Below the pieces are notes generated by a model. The model saw only the letters and a list, made by a program, of their open reading frames with translations, did not search any database and was not told the origin of the DNA. A DNA stretch of 64,000 nt, from NCBI GenBank assembly GCA_947243795.1, contig OX365932.1, forward strand, positions 372,001 through 436,000, given 5' to 3'. Within the stretch, counting starts at the first letter, position 1, and every line of letters begins with the position of its first letter. Below are positions 29,396 to 39,364 of this stretch, piece after piece. This stretch comes from Saccharomyces uvarum (Eukaryota > Ascomycota > Saccharomycetes > Saccharomycetales > Saccharomycetaceae). Position numbers and translations under genes: made by a program.

Positions 29396-31108
29396 TTATA
29401 TAGCAGTAGCGTCAATAGTAGACCCGCTCAAATACATGTCATTCATGGAATATATCCTTTTTGTAAGAACAACATCCTCTTGGTCATTGTGCAATCTACC
29501 TTCACCAATAGTATTTGCCGAAGAGCAATCCCAATTACCAGCATTTGAGAACATATCATCAGAATTATCCGTTGAACTTTGATCACTTTCATTTGAACAT
29601 AATAAAACGGATGAATCAGAAATTTCGTTATTTTTAATATCGTTAATGTCGATTGGTTTACCAGTGCTAACGTTGTATTGCACTTGACAAATTTGATGTA
29701 ACCCCAGTTCACAGAAGTTGTCGAGAGTTATTAAACTCCCATCATTCGTCGTATCCATGAATAAAAATCCACACCCTGTTCCCTTGAGGGAAATCTCATT
29801 GCATCCTTTTTTATTATCCACACCGCTTACGATAATATTACCACATTGGAAGACTTCCTTGGTTAACAATGTTTCATTTATACCATTTAAGTTAATTGAG
29901 TTAAACCCATGAATTAGTTCCCCATACTTCATATTGTGTAAATTTTGTAAATCCCAACAAACAACAAACCCCTGGTCGTCACTGCTATACAATAAACCTG
30001 ATTTTTTATCAAATTTTATTCTTTCAACGTACCCTTTCTTTGCATACAGTTCGCAAACAGGTTTACAGTCGCAAGACTGAATATCCCAAATTTGAATTTT
30101 ATCGTTCAAACCCTGCGCAACGTAATGATTATCTATCCAAACACAATCCAAACTCGTGTTTTTCCTTTGCAAGTAGTCTTCACCTATTCCAGACACAATA
30201 TTATTATCCAAAATATCTGGAATGTATAAGTTTGTTCTCAGATCAAGCAGCGAGACACCATTTGGGCCAAACTTTGAACCGACCAAAGCCAGTAAGTATG
30301 GATCGTGAAAGTCGTTAACAGCAAAGGAGTTGATACCTGGGTATGACTGCAAAAATATAGGCGTTTTCGTCGAATCCATATTCGATTTCAAATCGTATAT
30401 GAATAGAGAATCATTCAAAAGGGAAACAAAACCAGTTTTGTTCCATGGCGAAACCTTTAAAATTGGTGCTGTCTTTGGTGATATCTCTAGAATCGGAGTT
30501 GATGATGACACAGTAGACTTCAGGAACTTATTATGGTTAAACCTTTTTATTATCTTTGCGCAACCCTTATATACCGAAGTAGATATTAAATTAACCACAC
30601 CGTCTTGATGACCTGTCAGGATTAATTGATCATGGCTAGAATTTATCCGAGAGCTAGAGAATACACTAGGTGAGAAATCTGCTATAGGTAGTAAGCAAAT
30701 ACAAGTAATGGGTGTACCGGGAACAGTGATTGTTTGCAACTCCTTTAGTTTTTTAACGCTGGAAATCTCGAAAAGTTTTAAGTTATCTTTACCGTTCATT
30801 GTGGATACTAGAACTATGTTGTCCACGATAGAGATATCTGAAGGTATGGACTGCTCCGCTTTATCAATGCCGTATAATTTCCAGTAATCGGATCTTAATT
30901 TTTTTGTTGTGTAAAAGTCGTTGAAGTTATCGGATGCCTTTCGCAAAATGGGTGAGTTCATTTTTGAAGTATTATTTTGCCACGATTTTTTATATGTGGA
31001 TGACGTTGTAATTGATTGTAAAATTTTCTGTTTCTCTGACCTCTTTTTGATATTAATAGCTGGCTGACGGAAAATGTTTGTTGGTTCGTAGTACTTGGTA
31101 TCTTGCAT
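29396..31108 (-). CDS. DSE1: Dse1, daughter-specific WD-repeat protein
   Basis: Daughter-cell-specific protein at the bud neck that affects cell separation and the mating MAPK pathway. 570 residues (573 recalled). WD40-like blades can be seen from about residue 80 to 400, for example QLILTGHQDGVVNLIST, DNHYVAQGLNDKIQIWDIQS and SGLLYSSDDQGFVVCWDLQN. The N-terminal 60 residues are basic. Ser/Asp-rich tail. Ace2-type sites lie 240-440 bp upstream, consistent with the known Ace2-driven daughter expression. Confidence 0.95.
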   Translation of the reverse strand: MQDTKYYEPTNIFRQPAINIKKRSEKQKILQSITTSSTYKKSWQNNTSKMNSPILRKASDNFNDFYTTKKLRSDYWKLYGIDKAEQSIPSDISIVDNIVLVSTMNGKDNLKLFEISSVKKLKELQTITVPGTPITCICLLPIADFSPSVFSSSRINSSHDQLILTGHQDGVVNLISTSVYKGCAKIIKRFNHNKFLKSTVSSSTPILEISPKTAPILKVSPWNKTGFVSLLNDSLFIYDLKSNMDSTKTPIFLQSYPGINSFAVNDFHDPYLLALVGSKFGPNGVSLLDLRTNLYIPDILDNNIVSGIGEDYLQRKNTSLDCVWIDNHYVAQGLNDKIQIWDIQSCDCKPVCELYAKKGYVERIKFDKKSGLLYSSDDQGFVVCWDLQNLHNMKYGELIHGFNSINLNGINETLLTKEVFQCGNIIVSGVDNKKGCNEISLKGTGCGFLFMDTTNDGSLITLDNFCELGLHQICQVQYNVSTGKPIDINDIKNNEISDSSVLLCSNESDQSSTDNSDDMFSNAGNWDCSSANTIGEGRLHNDQEDVVLTKRIYSMNDMYLSGSTIDATAI

Positions 31109-32260
31109 AGTAATGAAAATAGTAGTGTGCTGCTTTCTATTACCTCTTTTATTAGTTTCTTCGAAGAACCTTGGTTAAAATGGAAAGCCATGCAAGGAGA
31201 AGAACTAGAAAGTAAAAACACAGGGGATATCTACAGTCTTTTATATATTTTCAAAGAATACTACAGTTAGTTACGTAAATTGCAAGAACGCCAGTCCAAC
31301 CTTATCGTCATGGCTACAAGCCAATTGCGAGCCAAGTCCTCCCTACTTGACCAGCCAAGCCAACATTCTGCCAGCAATTACTGCCTCATAGCAAATGAAC
31401 ACAGTAACCCATGCACATACAGCATCCATTGTTGGAGCCAAGGCATTTTCTCTTGTATTGTTTACGTTTCAATGTTTATTTGTTTTGAAAAGCTTACTGC
31501 TGGTTTGTTTACATTTGGGAAGTGAAAAATGAAAAAGATTTTTGCTGGCACGCTTCTGCCGCACAGTCACGTGATCAAATATCAGTCACATGCCGTTGGC
31601 GTACATAGTGACGTTCTGGGGAAAAGGGGAAAAAACAAAAAATTTAGCGGAAATTTTTAGTAAAGGCCAAATTGCAGTGATCTTGACGGTGGTTGTAGTT
31701 CTTCTCGTTGATGGGGGGCTTCTGTCTCCGCAATTTAAAGACACGCTTCATCATTTTCAAGGTATTCGAATATCTTATCTGCTAATTGATAAAGGAACTT
31801 CGTTGCGTTTGAAGCTGCTTTCCATTATTCTTCGTTAAAGCTCCAAGAGTCGGTTATTTTGTTAAGTGAAACGATTTCAAGATAATAAGTGTTCCTAGTT
31901 CCTTTCTACGCTTTCGGAATAGTTTGTTAATATTTTCCTTTGTGAAGCATATTTTGCAAGTGAAACGAGATTCTGTTTCTTTAGTTTGATTCTCATTTTA
32001 AAGAGTGAGTACATAGCCAATAAACCAGCAGGAAATTGTTGCTTGTTTTTGTGTGTAAGTGCTAATTAGTTAGAATTCCCGATACAGTTGCTTTTCACTT
32101 TCATAAGTCACGAATTACCCGTTAGTGCATTTCCAGTTCGATATTTTATCAAATTATTTTCCCCTATTTCTTTTTTGCCTTTTCTTCATTAGCTTGTTCA
32201 GCATAGGTAGATTATCGAAAAGAACGAAACAAAAAAGAGGAAAAAAGAGGAAAAAGCAAA
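31109..32260. promoter_or_regulatory. Divergent DSE1-RSP5 promoter region
   Basis: 1.15 kb with no supported gene. On the DSE1 side are four CCAGC/GCTGG cores (31351-31548). A TCACGTGA core at 31568-31575 fits a Cbf1 site. The RSP5 side, about 31850-32260, is T-rich and then A-rich just before the ATG. Confidence 0.65.
31351..31548. promoter_or_regulatory. Cluster of Ace2/Swi5-type sites before DSE1
   Basis: CCAGC cores at 31351-31355 (context GACCAGCC), 31371-31375, and reverse copies at 31498-31505 (TGCTGGTT, the best match to AACCAGCA) and 31544-31548. DSE1 is an established Ace2 target. Confidence 0.55.
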
Positions 32261-34690
32261 ATGCCTTCATCAATATCTGTCAAGCTAGTGGCCGCAGAGT
32301 CACTATATAAGAGGGATGTGTTCCGTTCTCCGGACCCCTTTGCTGTTTTGACCATTGATGGTTACCAAACCAAATCTACTTCTGCAGCAAAAAAAACGCT
32401 GAATCCTTACTGGAACGAGACTTTTAAATTCGATGACATTAATGAAAATTCGATCTTGACCGTTCAAGTGTTTGACCAGAAGAAATTCAAAAAGAAGGAT
32501 CAAGGGTTCCTTGGTGTCGTTAACGTTCGCCTGGGCGACGTTTTAGGCCATCTGGATGAAGATACTGCTACATCAAGTGGTAGACCTCGTGAGGAGACCA
32601 TTACTCGTGATTTGAAAAAATCTAATGACGGAATGGCTGTTAGTGGTAGATTGATTGTCGTCTTATCCAAACAACCTTCTTCAAACTCACATTCACAAAC
32701 CGCCTCTGGCCATGCTGCATCATCAAGTACAGGCACAAGCTCGACTCCTCGAGCTAATGGTCATACTTCATCTACTACCCGTACTCATTCATCTTCTCAC
32801 GCTTCGAGGGGTACTGCTCAAGCAGTAGAATCGACTTTACAGAGTGGAACCACTGCTGCCACTAATACAGCAACTACAAATCACCGTCCCACCAGTTCCA
32901 CTTCTAGTGGCACAAGACAATACTCTTCATTTGAAGATCAGTATGGTCGCTTACCACCTGGTTGGGAAAGAAGGACTGATAATTTTGGTCGTACATATTA
33001 CGTTGATCATAACACAAGAACAACTACTTGGAAGCGTCCAACACTCGATCAAACAGAAGCTGAACGCGGTAACCAATTAAATGCAAACACCGAATTAGAA
33101 AGAAGGCAGCATAGAGGAAGAACTTTACCTGGTGGATCCTCAGACAATTCTTCCGTAACGGTTCAAGTTGGGGGTGGCGCAAATATACCCCCTGTTAACG
33201 GTGCAGCAGCAGCAGCATTTGCCGCAACAGGCGGCACCACATCGGGTTTAGGTGAACTACCCTCAGGTTGGGAACAACGGTTTACTCCAGAAGGTAGAGC
33301 TTATTTCGTCGACCATAATACAAGGACAACTACTTGGGTGGATCCAAGAAGACAGCAATATATACGTACTTATGGTCCAACAAATACTACCATTCAACAA
33401 CAACCCGTATCCCAATTGGGTCCTTTACCTTCTGGCTGGGAAATGAGATTGACAAATACGGCCCGTGTATATTTCGTTGACCATAACACAAAAACAACGA
33501 CTTGGGATGACCCAAGATTACCGTCATCGTTGGACCAAAATGTTCCTCAATATAAGCGTGATTTCAGACGTAAGGTTATATATTTCAGATCTCAACCTGC
33601 TCTTAGAATATTACCTGGACAATGCCATATTAAAGTACGTAGAAAGAACATTTTCGAAGACGCCTATCAAGAAATCATGAGGCAAACACCAGAAGACTTA
33701 AAGAAGAGATTGATGATTAAATTCGATGGTGAAGAAGGTTTAGATTACGGTGGTGTTTCCAGAGAATTTTTCTTTTTACTATCACACGAAATGTTTAATC
33801 CATTTTACTGTTTATTCGAATATTCTGCTTATGATAACTATACCATTCAAATCAACCCCAACAGTGGTATTAACCCGGAACATTTGAACTACTTCAAGTT
33901 CATTGGTAGAGTTGTTGGTCTAGGTGTTTTCCATAGAAGGTTTTTGGATGCATTCTTTGTTGGTGCATTGTATAAAATGATGCTACGCAAAAAAGTCGTA
34001 TTGCAAGATATGGAAGGTGTTGACGCTGAGGTGTATAATTCATTAAACTGGATGCTTGAGAATAGTATAGACGGTGTCTTGGATCTAACATTTAGTGCCG
34101 ATGATGAAAGGTTTGGTGAAGTCGTAACAGTGGACTTGAAACCAGACGGAAGAAATATCGAAGTTACTGATGGCAACAAGAAAGAGTATGTTGAATTATA
34201 TACGCAATGGAGAATCGTTGATAGAGTACAGGAACAATTTAAGGCATTTATGGATGGTTTCAACGAACTAATCCCCGAAGACTTAGTGACAGTGTTTGAC
34301 GAACGTGAACTAGAATTATTGATTGGTGGTATCGCTGAAATTGATATTGAAGATTGGAAAAAGCATACAGATTATCGTGGTTACCAAGAGTCAGATGAAG
34401 TTATTCAATGGTTTTGGAAGTGTGTCAGTGAATGGGATAATGAACAAAGGGCGCGTTTATTGCAATTTACTACCGGTACTTCTCGTATACCTGTTAATGG
34501 GTTCAAGGATCTACAAGGTTCCGATGGTCCAAGAAGATTTACTATTGAAAAGGCAGGTGAAGTACAACAATTGCCAAAATCTCACACATGTTTCAACAGA
34601 GTTGATTTACCACAATATGTCGATTACGACAGCATGAAACAGAAATTAACATTGGCTGTGGAAGAAACTATAGGTTTCGGTCAAGAATGA
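32261..34690 (+). CDS. RSP5: Rsp5, NEDD4-family HECT ubiquitin ligase
   Basis: Essential E3 ligase for endocytosis, multivesicular-body sorting and OLE1 control. 809 residues, equal to S. cerevisiae. C2 domain at about 1-140; three WW domains near 229-260 ([20 protein letters not shown]), 331-362 ([20 protein letters not shown]) and 387-418 ([20 protein letters not shown]); HECT domain from about 430 to the end. The catalytic cysteine is in [11 protein letters not shown], residue 777. The Ser/Thr-rich linker between C2 and WW1 (about 140-228) carries nearly all the changes from the S. cerevisiae protein as I recall it; the rest looks unchanged. Confidence 0.98.
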   Translation: MPSSISVKLVAAESLYKRDVFRSPDPFAVLTIDGYQTKSTSAAKKTLNPYWNETFKFDDINENSILTVQVFDQKKFKKKDQGFLGVVNVRLGDVLGHLDEDTATSSGRPREETITRDLKKSNDGMAVSGRLIVVLSKQPSSNSHSQTASGHAASSSTGTSSTPRANGHTSSTTRTHSSSHASRGTAQAVESTLQSGTTAATNTATTNHRPTSSTSSGTRQYSSFEDQYGRLPPGWERRTDNFGRTYYVDHNTRTTTWKRPTLDQTEAERGNQLNANTELERRQHRGRTLPGGSSDNSSVTVQVGGGANIPPVNGAAAAAFAATGGTTSGLGELPSGWEQRFTPEGRAYFVDHNTRTTTWVDPRRQQYIRTYGPTNTTIQQQPVSQLGPLPSGWEMRLTNTARVYFVDHNTKTTTWDDPRLPSSLDQNVPQYKRDFRRKVIYFRSQPALRILPGQCHIKVRRKNIFEDAYQEIMRQTPEDLKKRLMIKFDGEEGLDYGGVSREFFFLLSHEMFNPFYCLFEYSAYDNYTIQINPNSGINPEHLNYFKFIGRVVGLGVFHRRFLDAFFVGALYKMMLRKKVVLQDMEGVDAEVYNSLNWMLENSIDGVLDLTFSADDERFGEVVTVDLKPDGRNIEVTDGNKKEYVELYTQWRIVDRVQEQFKAFMDGFNELIPEDLVTVFDERELELLIGGIAEIDIEDWKKHTDYRGYQESDEVIQWFWKCVSEWDNEQRARLLQFTTGTSRIPVNGFKDLQGSDGPRRFTIEKAGEVQQLPKSHTCFNRVDLPQYVDYDSMKQKLTLAVEETIGFGQE

Positions 34691-35469
34691 TCGTCTCTAC
34701 ACCAATATTTTCCCCCCTCTTTTCACTTGTGGTTTCCGTTTTCTCCTACTTCTTTCTCTGCGATAATCATCTTGTTTTATATTGAACTAATATCAAAACA
34801 AGATTCTTTTCCGGTTCACTCATAGAATTGTTAACCATTATTGTATTTTTTTACATCAATGAAAACAATAACAAGAAACCTTAAAGAAAATGGGGAATGC
34901 TCATTTTGATGATCACCCAGGTTTCCTTCTAAACTCGTCCTACGAGGTTTTATTATCAAAAAAGATGTATGATACCAATACCTTTACATTGCCTTACGCC
35001 TCTTATTTTTTTTATATCCACTTTTAGATTTATACTAATGTGTTTTTATCCTATATACATATAATGTACCTGCTTTTTACAAATATTTCGTACTCTTTTT
35101 TCAGATTATCCATTCTCTTGAATGCAGATATAACCGAGTTTCAAAATACTATCACAAGCAGTGTCGCCTTCAATGAGCGAGCACTTTAAATGGCATACTA
35201 CGTCATTGTTACTTCTTTGGCCACCCAAAATTCCGTAGTATAGTGCAAAGAACATTTGTTATATGAAAAAAAAAGTAGATAGTATATTTGATTTATTATT
35301 GTACAGAGAATAACGAGAAGTAAAAAGAAAAACCAAAATTGGAACCCGACATATATGGATGTATACACCTGTTCTTATGTGCTTGTAGATGTATCTTACA
35401 TTATTAAATTAAAAGTAAACCTAATTTGAACCACTGGAATAGAAAAAAAAGAAACAAAACGCCTTTTGT
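34691..35469. terminator. Convergent 3' region of RSP5 and NSA2
   Basis: 779 bp, A/T-rich, gene-free as far as I can see. Contains T-rich stretches and no tRNA-like or C/D-box-like structure that I could find by eye. Confidence 0.55.
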
Positions 35470-36255
35470 TCATACAAGCAAAACTGCATTGACACAACCG
35501 TCTCTATCTGGTTCATTTGTAATTTGGGCATACTTACCCCAGACAACTTTACCACCGGCGGTAACCATCCCCAGTTCTGAAACGTTGACTTCAATAATGG
35601 TACCCTTGGTTAAAACACCCAATTGAGTGTACATTGGAGATTGAGGGTTTTTCTTTACGGCTAGAATTGGTAAAAAGACAGTAACGGCTAATTCTGGATG
35701 AGTGACGTTTGCCTTTCTTTGTCTCAATGCACTTGGTCTAATGATTCTTTCCATTTTTACCGGTCTTCTGGTGAACCCTTCACCAACGAAGGTATGTTTT
35801 GTTATCATTCTCTTCCATGACTTGGATCTAGATTTACCTGTTTTAATGACTTTAAACATTTCTTCTTCACTAATACCACGAACTTTTGGTAGTGGGACTG
35901 AGAACTTGTCAGCCTTTTCCAGTCTCTTCTGTTTAATCGACGAAGAGATGGCTTTGGCTGTATTAGTTTGTTCTCTGTCCAGCAAATATGTTGGCAAAGC
36001 GTCACCATCGGTATCCAATGGTTTAGACGAGCCCTTAACCTTAGATTGTTCATGTGCCTTGATCTTCTTTCTCATTGATACCTTTTCAGCATATCTCTTC
36101 TTGGCAAATTGTTTACCCTTCCAACCGGTCAAATTCTGAGCACGTTCAGAGATCTTGTGGGACTCTCTCGCCTCTCTCTTACGTTTCCTTTCGTCATGGT
36201 CTAATCTTTTACCATGTTGCTTAATATGACGCTCAATATAATCGTTTTGAGGCAT
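35470..36255 (-). CDS. NSA2: Nsa2, 60S ribosome assembly factor
   Basis: Nuclear factor of late pre-60S particles needed for ITS2 (27SB) processing; eS8-related fold. 261 residues, the family length. The N-terminal 110 residues are very basic and helical ([20 protein letters not shown]). The C-terminal part, about 170-261, has the eS8-like beta barrel ([29 protein letters not shown]) and ends in GCVNAVLLV. Shares its promoter with LCP5, also a ribosome-assembly gene. Confidence 0.97.
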   Translation of the reverse strand: MPQNDYIERHIKQHGKRLDHDERKRKREARESHKISERAQNLTGWKGKQFAKKRYAEKVSMRKKIKAHEQSKVKGSSKPLDTDGDALPTYLLDREQTNTAKAISSSIKQKRLEKADKFSVPLPKVRGISEEEMFKVIKTGKSRSKSWKRMITKHTFVGEGFTRRPVKMERIIRPSALRQRKANVTHPELAVTVFLPILAVKKNPQSPMYTQLGVLTKGTIIEVNVSELGMVTAGGKVVWGKYAQITNEPDRDGCVNAVLLV

Positions 36256-36562
36256 TGCTCTGCTTTATAATATCAAAGGTCTTTTGTGGTTACTTCACTT
36301 AGCTAGTGAGAAAGATAACAATATTTGAGTAAAAGTCTCCTGTTTCAAACCACTAGTTAGCTTATTTAAAAGTTTTAAAAGCGCATCTCATCGCCTTTTG
36401 GAAAAATTTTCACCAGGCTAATCCTGACACCGTTACCAGCGACATAAAATTTTTTACGACTTTCTCGCAAGACCAAAAGAAAAGAAATCGATGAGCTCTA
36501 CCTAATGAGTGGCTTAAGAGGTGAAGGAAGCAAGGAGGATCGACTTGAACGCGGTGTCGAAG
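36256..36562. promoter_or_regulatory. Divergent NSA2-LCP5 promoter with PAC and RRPE
   Basis: 307 bp. A PAC element CTCATCGC (36387-36394) is followed 6 bp later by an RRPE GAAAAATTTTC (36401-36411). This is the classic PAC/RRPE pair of ribosome-biogenesis promoters, and both flanking genes belong to that class. A second GATGAG lies at 36490-36495 just before LCP5. Confidence 0.8.
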
Positions 36563-37636
36563 ATGTCTGAACTTAACACATTACTAAAGGAAATCAATGG
36601 CTCACTTGCTGCCACGTCAGAATCCTTGGAGAAACTGTCAGGGCTGTATAGTAATGCCGATAGCGATGAGGTTTCCGAAAATAACAAAATGCATGAACAT
36701 CTGTTTTCCGGCACTAATAAGCCTACTGAGAAAGTGTCGCTACTATCTTTAAAGAACGGGAGCATGCTGGGGTACATAAATTCGTTGATGATGCTCATAG
36801 GCGACAGACTAGACGAAAAATGTAAGAATCCCACTGCAATGGATGCACGTGAACGTTCTATCCAACACCGTGTAGTGTTGGAACGTGGTGTTAAACCGCT
36901 GGAAAAGAAATTGTCTTACCAATTGGACAAGCTAACTAGGGCATACACAAAAATGGAGAAGGAATATAAGGAAGCAGAGAAACGTGCGCTGGAAAGATCT
37001 TCTTTGGTAAGCCACGGCGATGGAGCAGATAGTGAAGATGAAGACTCCAGTGATGAAGAGATGGCATACAGACCAAATACTACCGGCATTATTAACACGG
37101 ACAAAAAATCGTCACACAGAGCTACTGCTGAAGAAGCATCGAAGGAAGAAAATGGCGAAGAAGATGGCGACGACGAATCGGGTGTATATAGACCACCAAA
37201 GATTACCGCCGTTTTACCACCACAACAAACACATTTCGAAGACAAATTCAATGCCAGAGAACATAAGGATCGTAGTAATAAATCGCGTATGCAAGCCATG
37301 GAAGAATATATCAGAGAATCATCCGACCAACCAGATTGGAGCACGTCTATTGGTGCTGATATCGTAAACCACGGAAGGGGTGGTGTTAAGTCCTCTAGAG
37401 ACACAGAAAAGGAACGTAAGGTCACTTCATTTGAGGAAGATAATTTCACAAGAGTGAATGTTACAAACAAGAACGATAAGAGGAAACAGAAACAAAGAGA
37501 AAGAAGCGCAAGAGTGAATGTTATTGGTGGTGAAGATTTTGGTATATTCAGTTCAAAGAGGAAGCTGGAAGACAGTACTTCAAGACGTGGTGCCAAGAAA
37601 ACTCGTTCCGCTTGGGATAGGGCACAGAGGAGACTG
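36563..37636 (+). CDS. LCP5: Lcp5, SSU processome factor
   Basis: U3-associated SSU processome protein (Sas10/Utp3-C1D family), needed for early 18S maturation. The frame is open from an upstream ATG at 36521, but the ATG at 36563 gives MSELNTLLKEINGSL, the start I recall, and 358 residues against 357 in S. cerevisiae. The Sas10/C1D domain is at about 5-110. An acidic stretch with Asp/Glu/Ser is near 155-200. The C terminus is very basic (KRKQKQRERSARVNVIGGED, ending WDRAQRRL). The frame ends at a TAA immediately after RRL. Confidence 0.95.
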
Positions 37637-37639
37637 TAA

Positions 37640-37945
37640 ATATAGATAGTTCATTTTCCTATATTGTCGGAACTTTATAGATTCATTATTTAAAGGCTAC
37701 ACCCAGAATAAGTTCAGAGTACACAAATACATAATCCAACAAAAACGATTCTTGATTTTTCAAAACATTAACGCAGGTGAACTGGCTTGGCACCGCTAGT
37801 TTTATGATCACTAATTTCCAGTTCAGAAAAAATTTCCTTTTTCTAGTTTACGATATAACTTAGTTGGAATGACGAAAATGAGCGATATAATGGAAACAAG
37901 CCAGACATCAACCGACGGAAGTCTCCATAGTACTGCCTAGGTACA
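37640..37945. other. LCP5 3' region / VFA1 promoter
   Basis: 306 bp between two plus-strand genes. No named element is seen. Confidence 0.5.
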
Positions 37946-38572
37946 ATGATAAACGAATATGTTTCCAGAAAAGTTGCCCTAAAGGACATGCAACCATGCG
38001 CAATTTGCAGTAAACCATCCACAACCGTCCTTTATAACGCATCGGGTCCAGATTGGCTATACACGTGCGATATACATCTACAAGATAACCCTCAGTTTGC
38101 CATCCCCATATACAGTAAAGAGTATAACGATGCTGTGGGCCGTTTGAAAGAAGTCAAGAGGAAAATAAATACCTTGACATCTTCCCAAAACCAATTAGGG
38201 TCCTGGGATGGTTGGGTAACTAGAATCTTCTCCAAAAACGATAAGGAAAAGAAAGACAATTCTGAAAGTCCAGAGCCTGCTCCAGTTGAGCCTGCTGATG
38301 CCCCTCTAGAGGCCAAGAAGGACGCAGAAACCTTAGTGGAAATACAGGCAATGTATGGGAAAATTCTTGACGAGGTTACACAATTGCAAGGGAAGAACCG
38401 CAAGTACGAACTAGCAAAAATCATGTTCGAGAGTAGAGTTCAAAGGAAGAAAACTGAACAGCTGAATCGGGAACGATATCGCAAAGAACAAGAGAACTAC
38501 TCTAATACAGACCCTGAGGAACTGCTGCAGAAACATGTGTTTCCCTCCGTCCCACAACATGGGAAGCAATAG
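37946..38572 (+). CDS. VFA1: Vfa1, Vps4-associated protein
   Basis: Endosomal protein that binds the Vps4 ATPase and stimulates it in ESCRT-III disassembly. 208 residues (203 recalled). The N-terminal zinc-binding region, about 12-50, shows MQPCAICSKPSTTVLYNASG, DWLYTCDIHL, a CX2C followed by CX2H. The middle is disordered and the least conserved. The C-terminal helical part, about 125-208, ends in the MIM2-like region (LLQKHVFPSVP) expected to contact the Vps4 MIT domain. Start MINEYVSRKVALKD is the first ATG. Confidence 0.95.
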   Translation: MINEYVSRKVALKDMQPCAICSKPSTTVLYNASGPDWLYTCDIHLQDNPQFAIPIYSKEYNDAVGRLKEVKRKINTLTSSQNQLGSWDGWVTRIFSKNDKEKKDNSESPEPAPVEPADAPLEAKKDAETLVEIQAMYGKILDEVTQLQGKNRKYELAKIMFESRVQRKKTEQLNRERYRKEQENYSNTDPEELLQKHVFPSVPQHGKQ

Positions 38573-39364
38573 AAACAAATCCCCCACACTCAAAAAAACT
38601 GCTGCCACCCATTATATAATATATGTACGGAATCCCATGTGCTATGCTAACCGAGGTTCATATTTAGCAATCGAATGCTTATTATATGCGTAGTCACAAA
38701 AGAAAACTGGCACGTATCAAGCGACTAAAAAGCTGCTATTTTTTTCTTTCCAGGGAAGGTAGGAAAGTGTGTAGTTGGATTTGTATTTAGTTGACATGCT
38801 GTTGACAGCAACCCAGTGAAGCCTGGCTAGGTAAAAAGGGTATCGTTAAGTGATTTAGGGTTAACAGTGATTTGTTTTCTTTTTTAGTTTTTCATAATCG
38901 AGCATAGGAAACTAACCTAATACTTTTTGTTAAAGAAGTTAGCAAATCGAGGTTCGAAAACTAGGAAAATAGTCAGTAAAGTCCAACAGTGTTCCAAAAC
39001 TTTCCTTTAGTGGCGAAATATCAGCACATGGAATCAGGCGCATAATTAAATCTGATCAAAGACAAACTACATCTCCAGATTGGCTAAGTATCCTTTATTT
39101 AAGGGATTATCATTTTTCATTCATCTTATACTCTACCCTTCAAAAGCACTTAGTTACTATACTTTTGCTTTTTTTGCATTAAAAAACAGGACAAGTCAAG
39201 TTAAATATAGCTTGTGACTTGGATACGTACTTTTCAGGAAAATTTTGATGTTTTAAGACACAGTATTGATTCCTTTTTTTTTTATTTTGGGTTTTTTGTC
39301 AGTAAGATTTGTAATTATAGAATAAGATAAAACAAAAGAAAAACACACTAGTAAAGAATTCTGA
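38573..39364. other. SAK1 upstream region
   Basis: 792 bp between VFA1 and SAK1, both on the plus strand. No gene is supported. T-rich runs near 39170 and 39280 precede SAK1. A tRNA B-box-like GGTTCGA at 38951-38957 lacks a matching A box. Confidence 0.55.

Noticed and set aside
38951-38957. GGTTCGA resembling a tRNA B box
   Set aside because: No matching A box, stems or T-terminator at the right distance.
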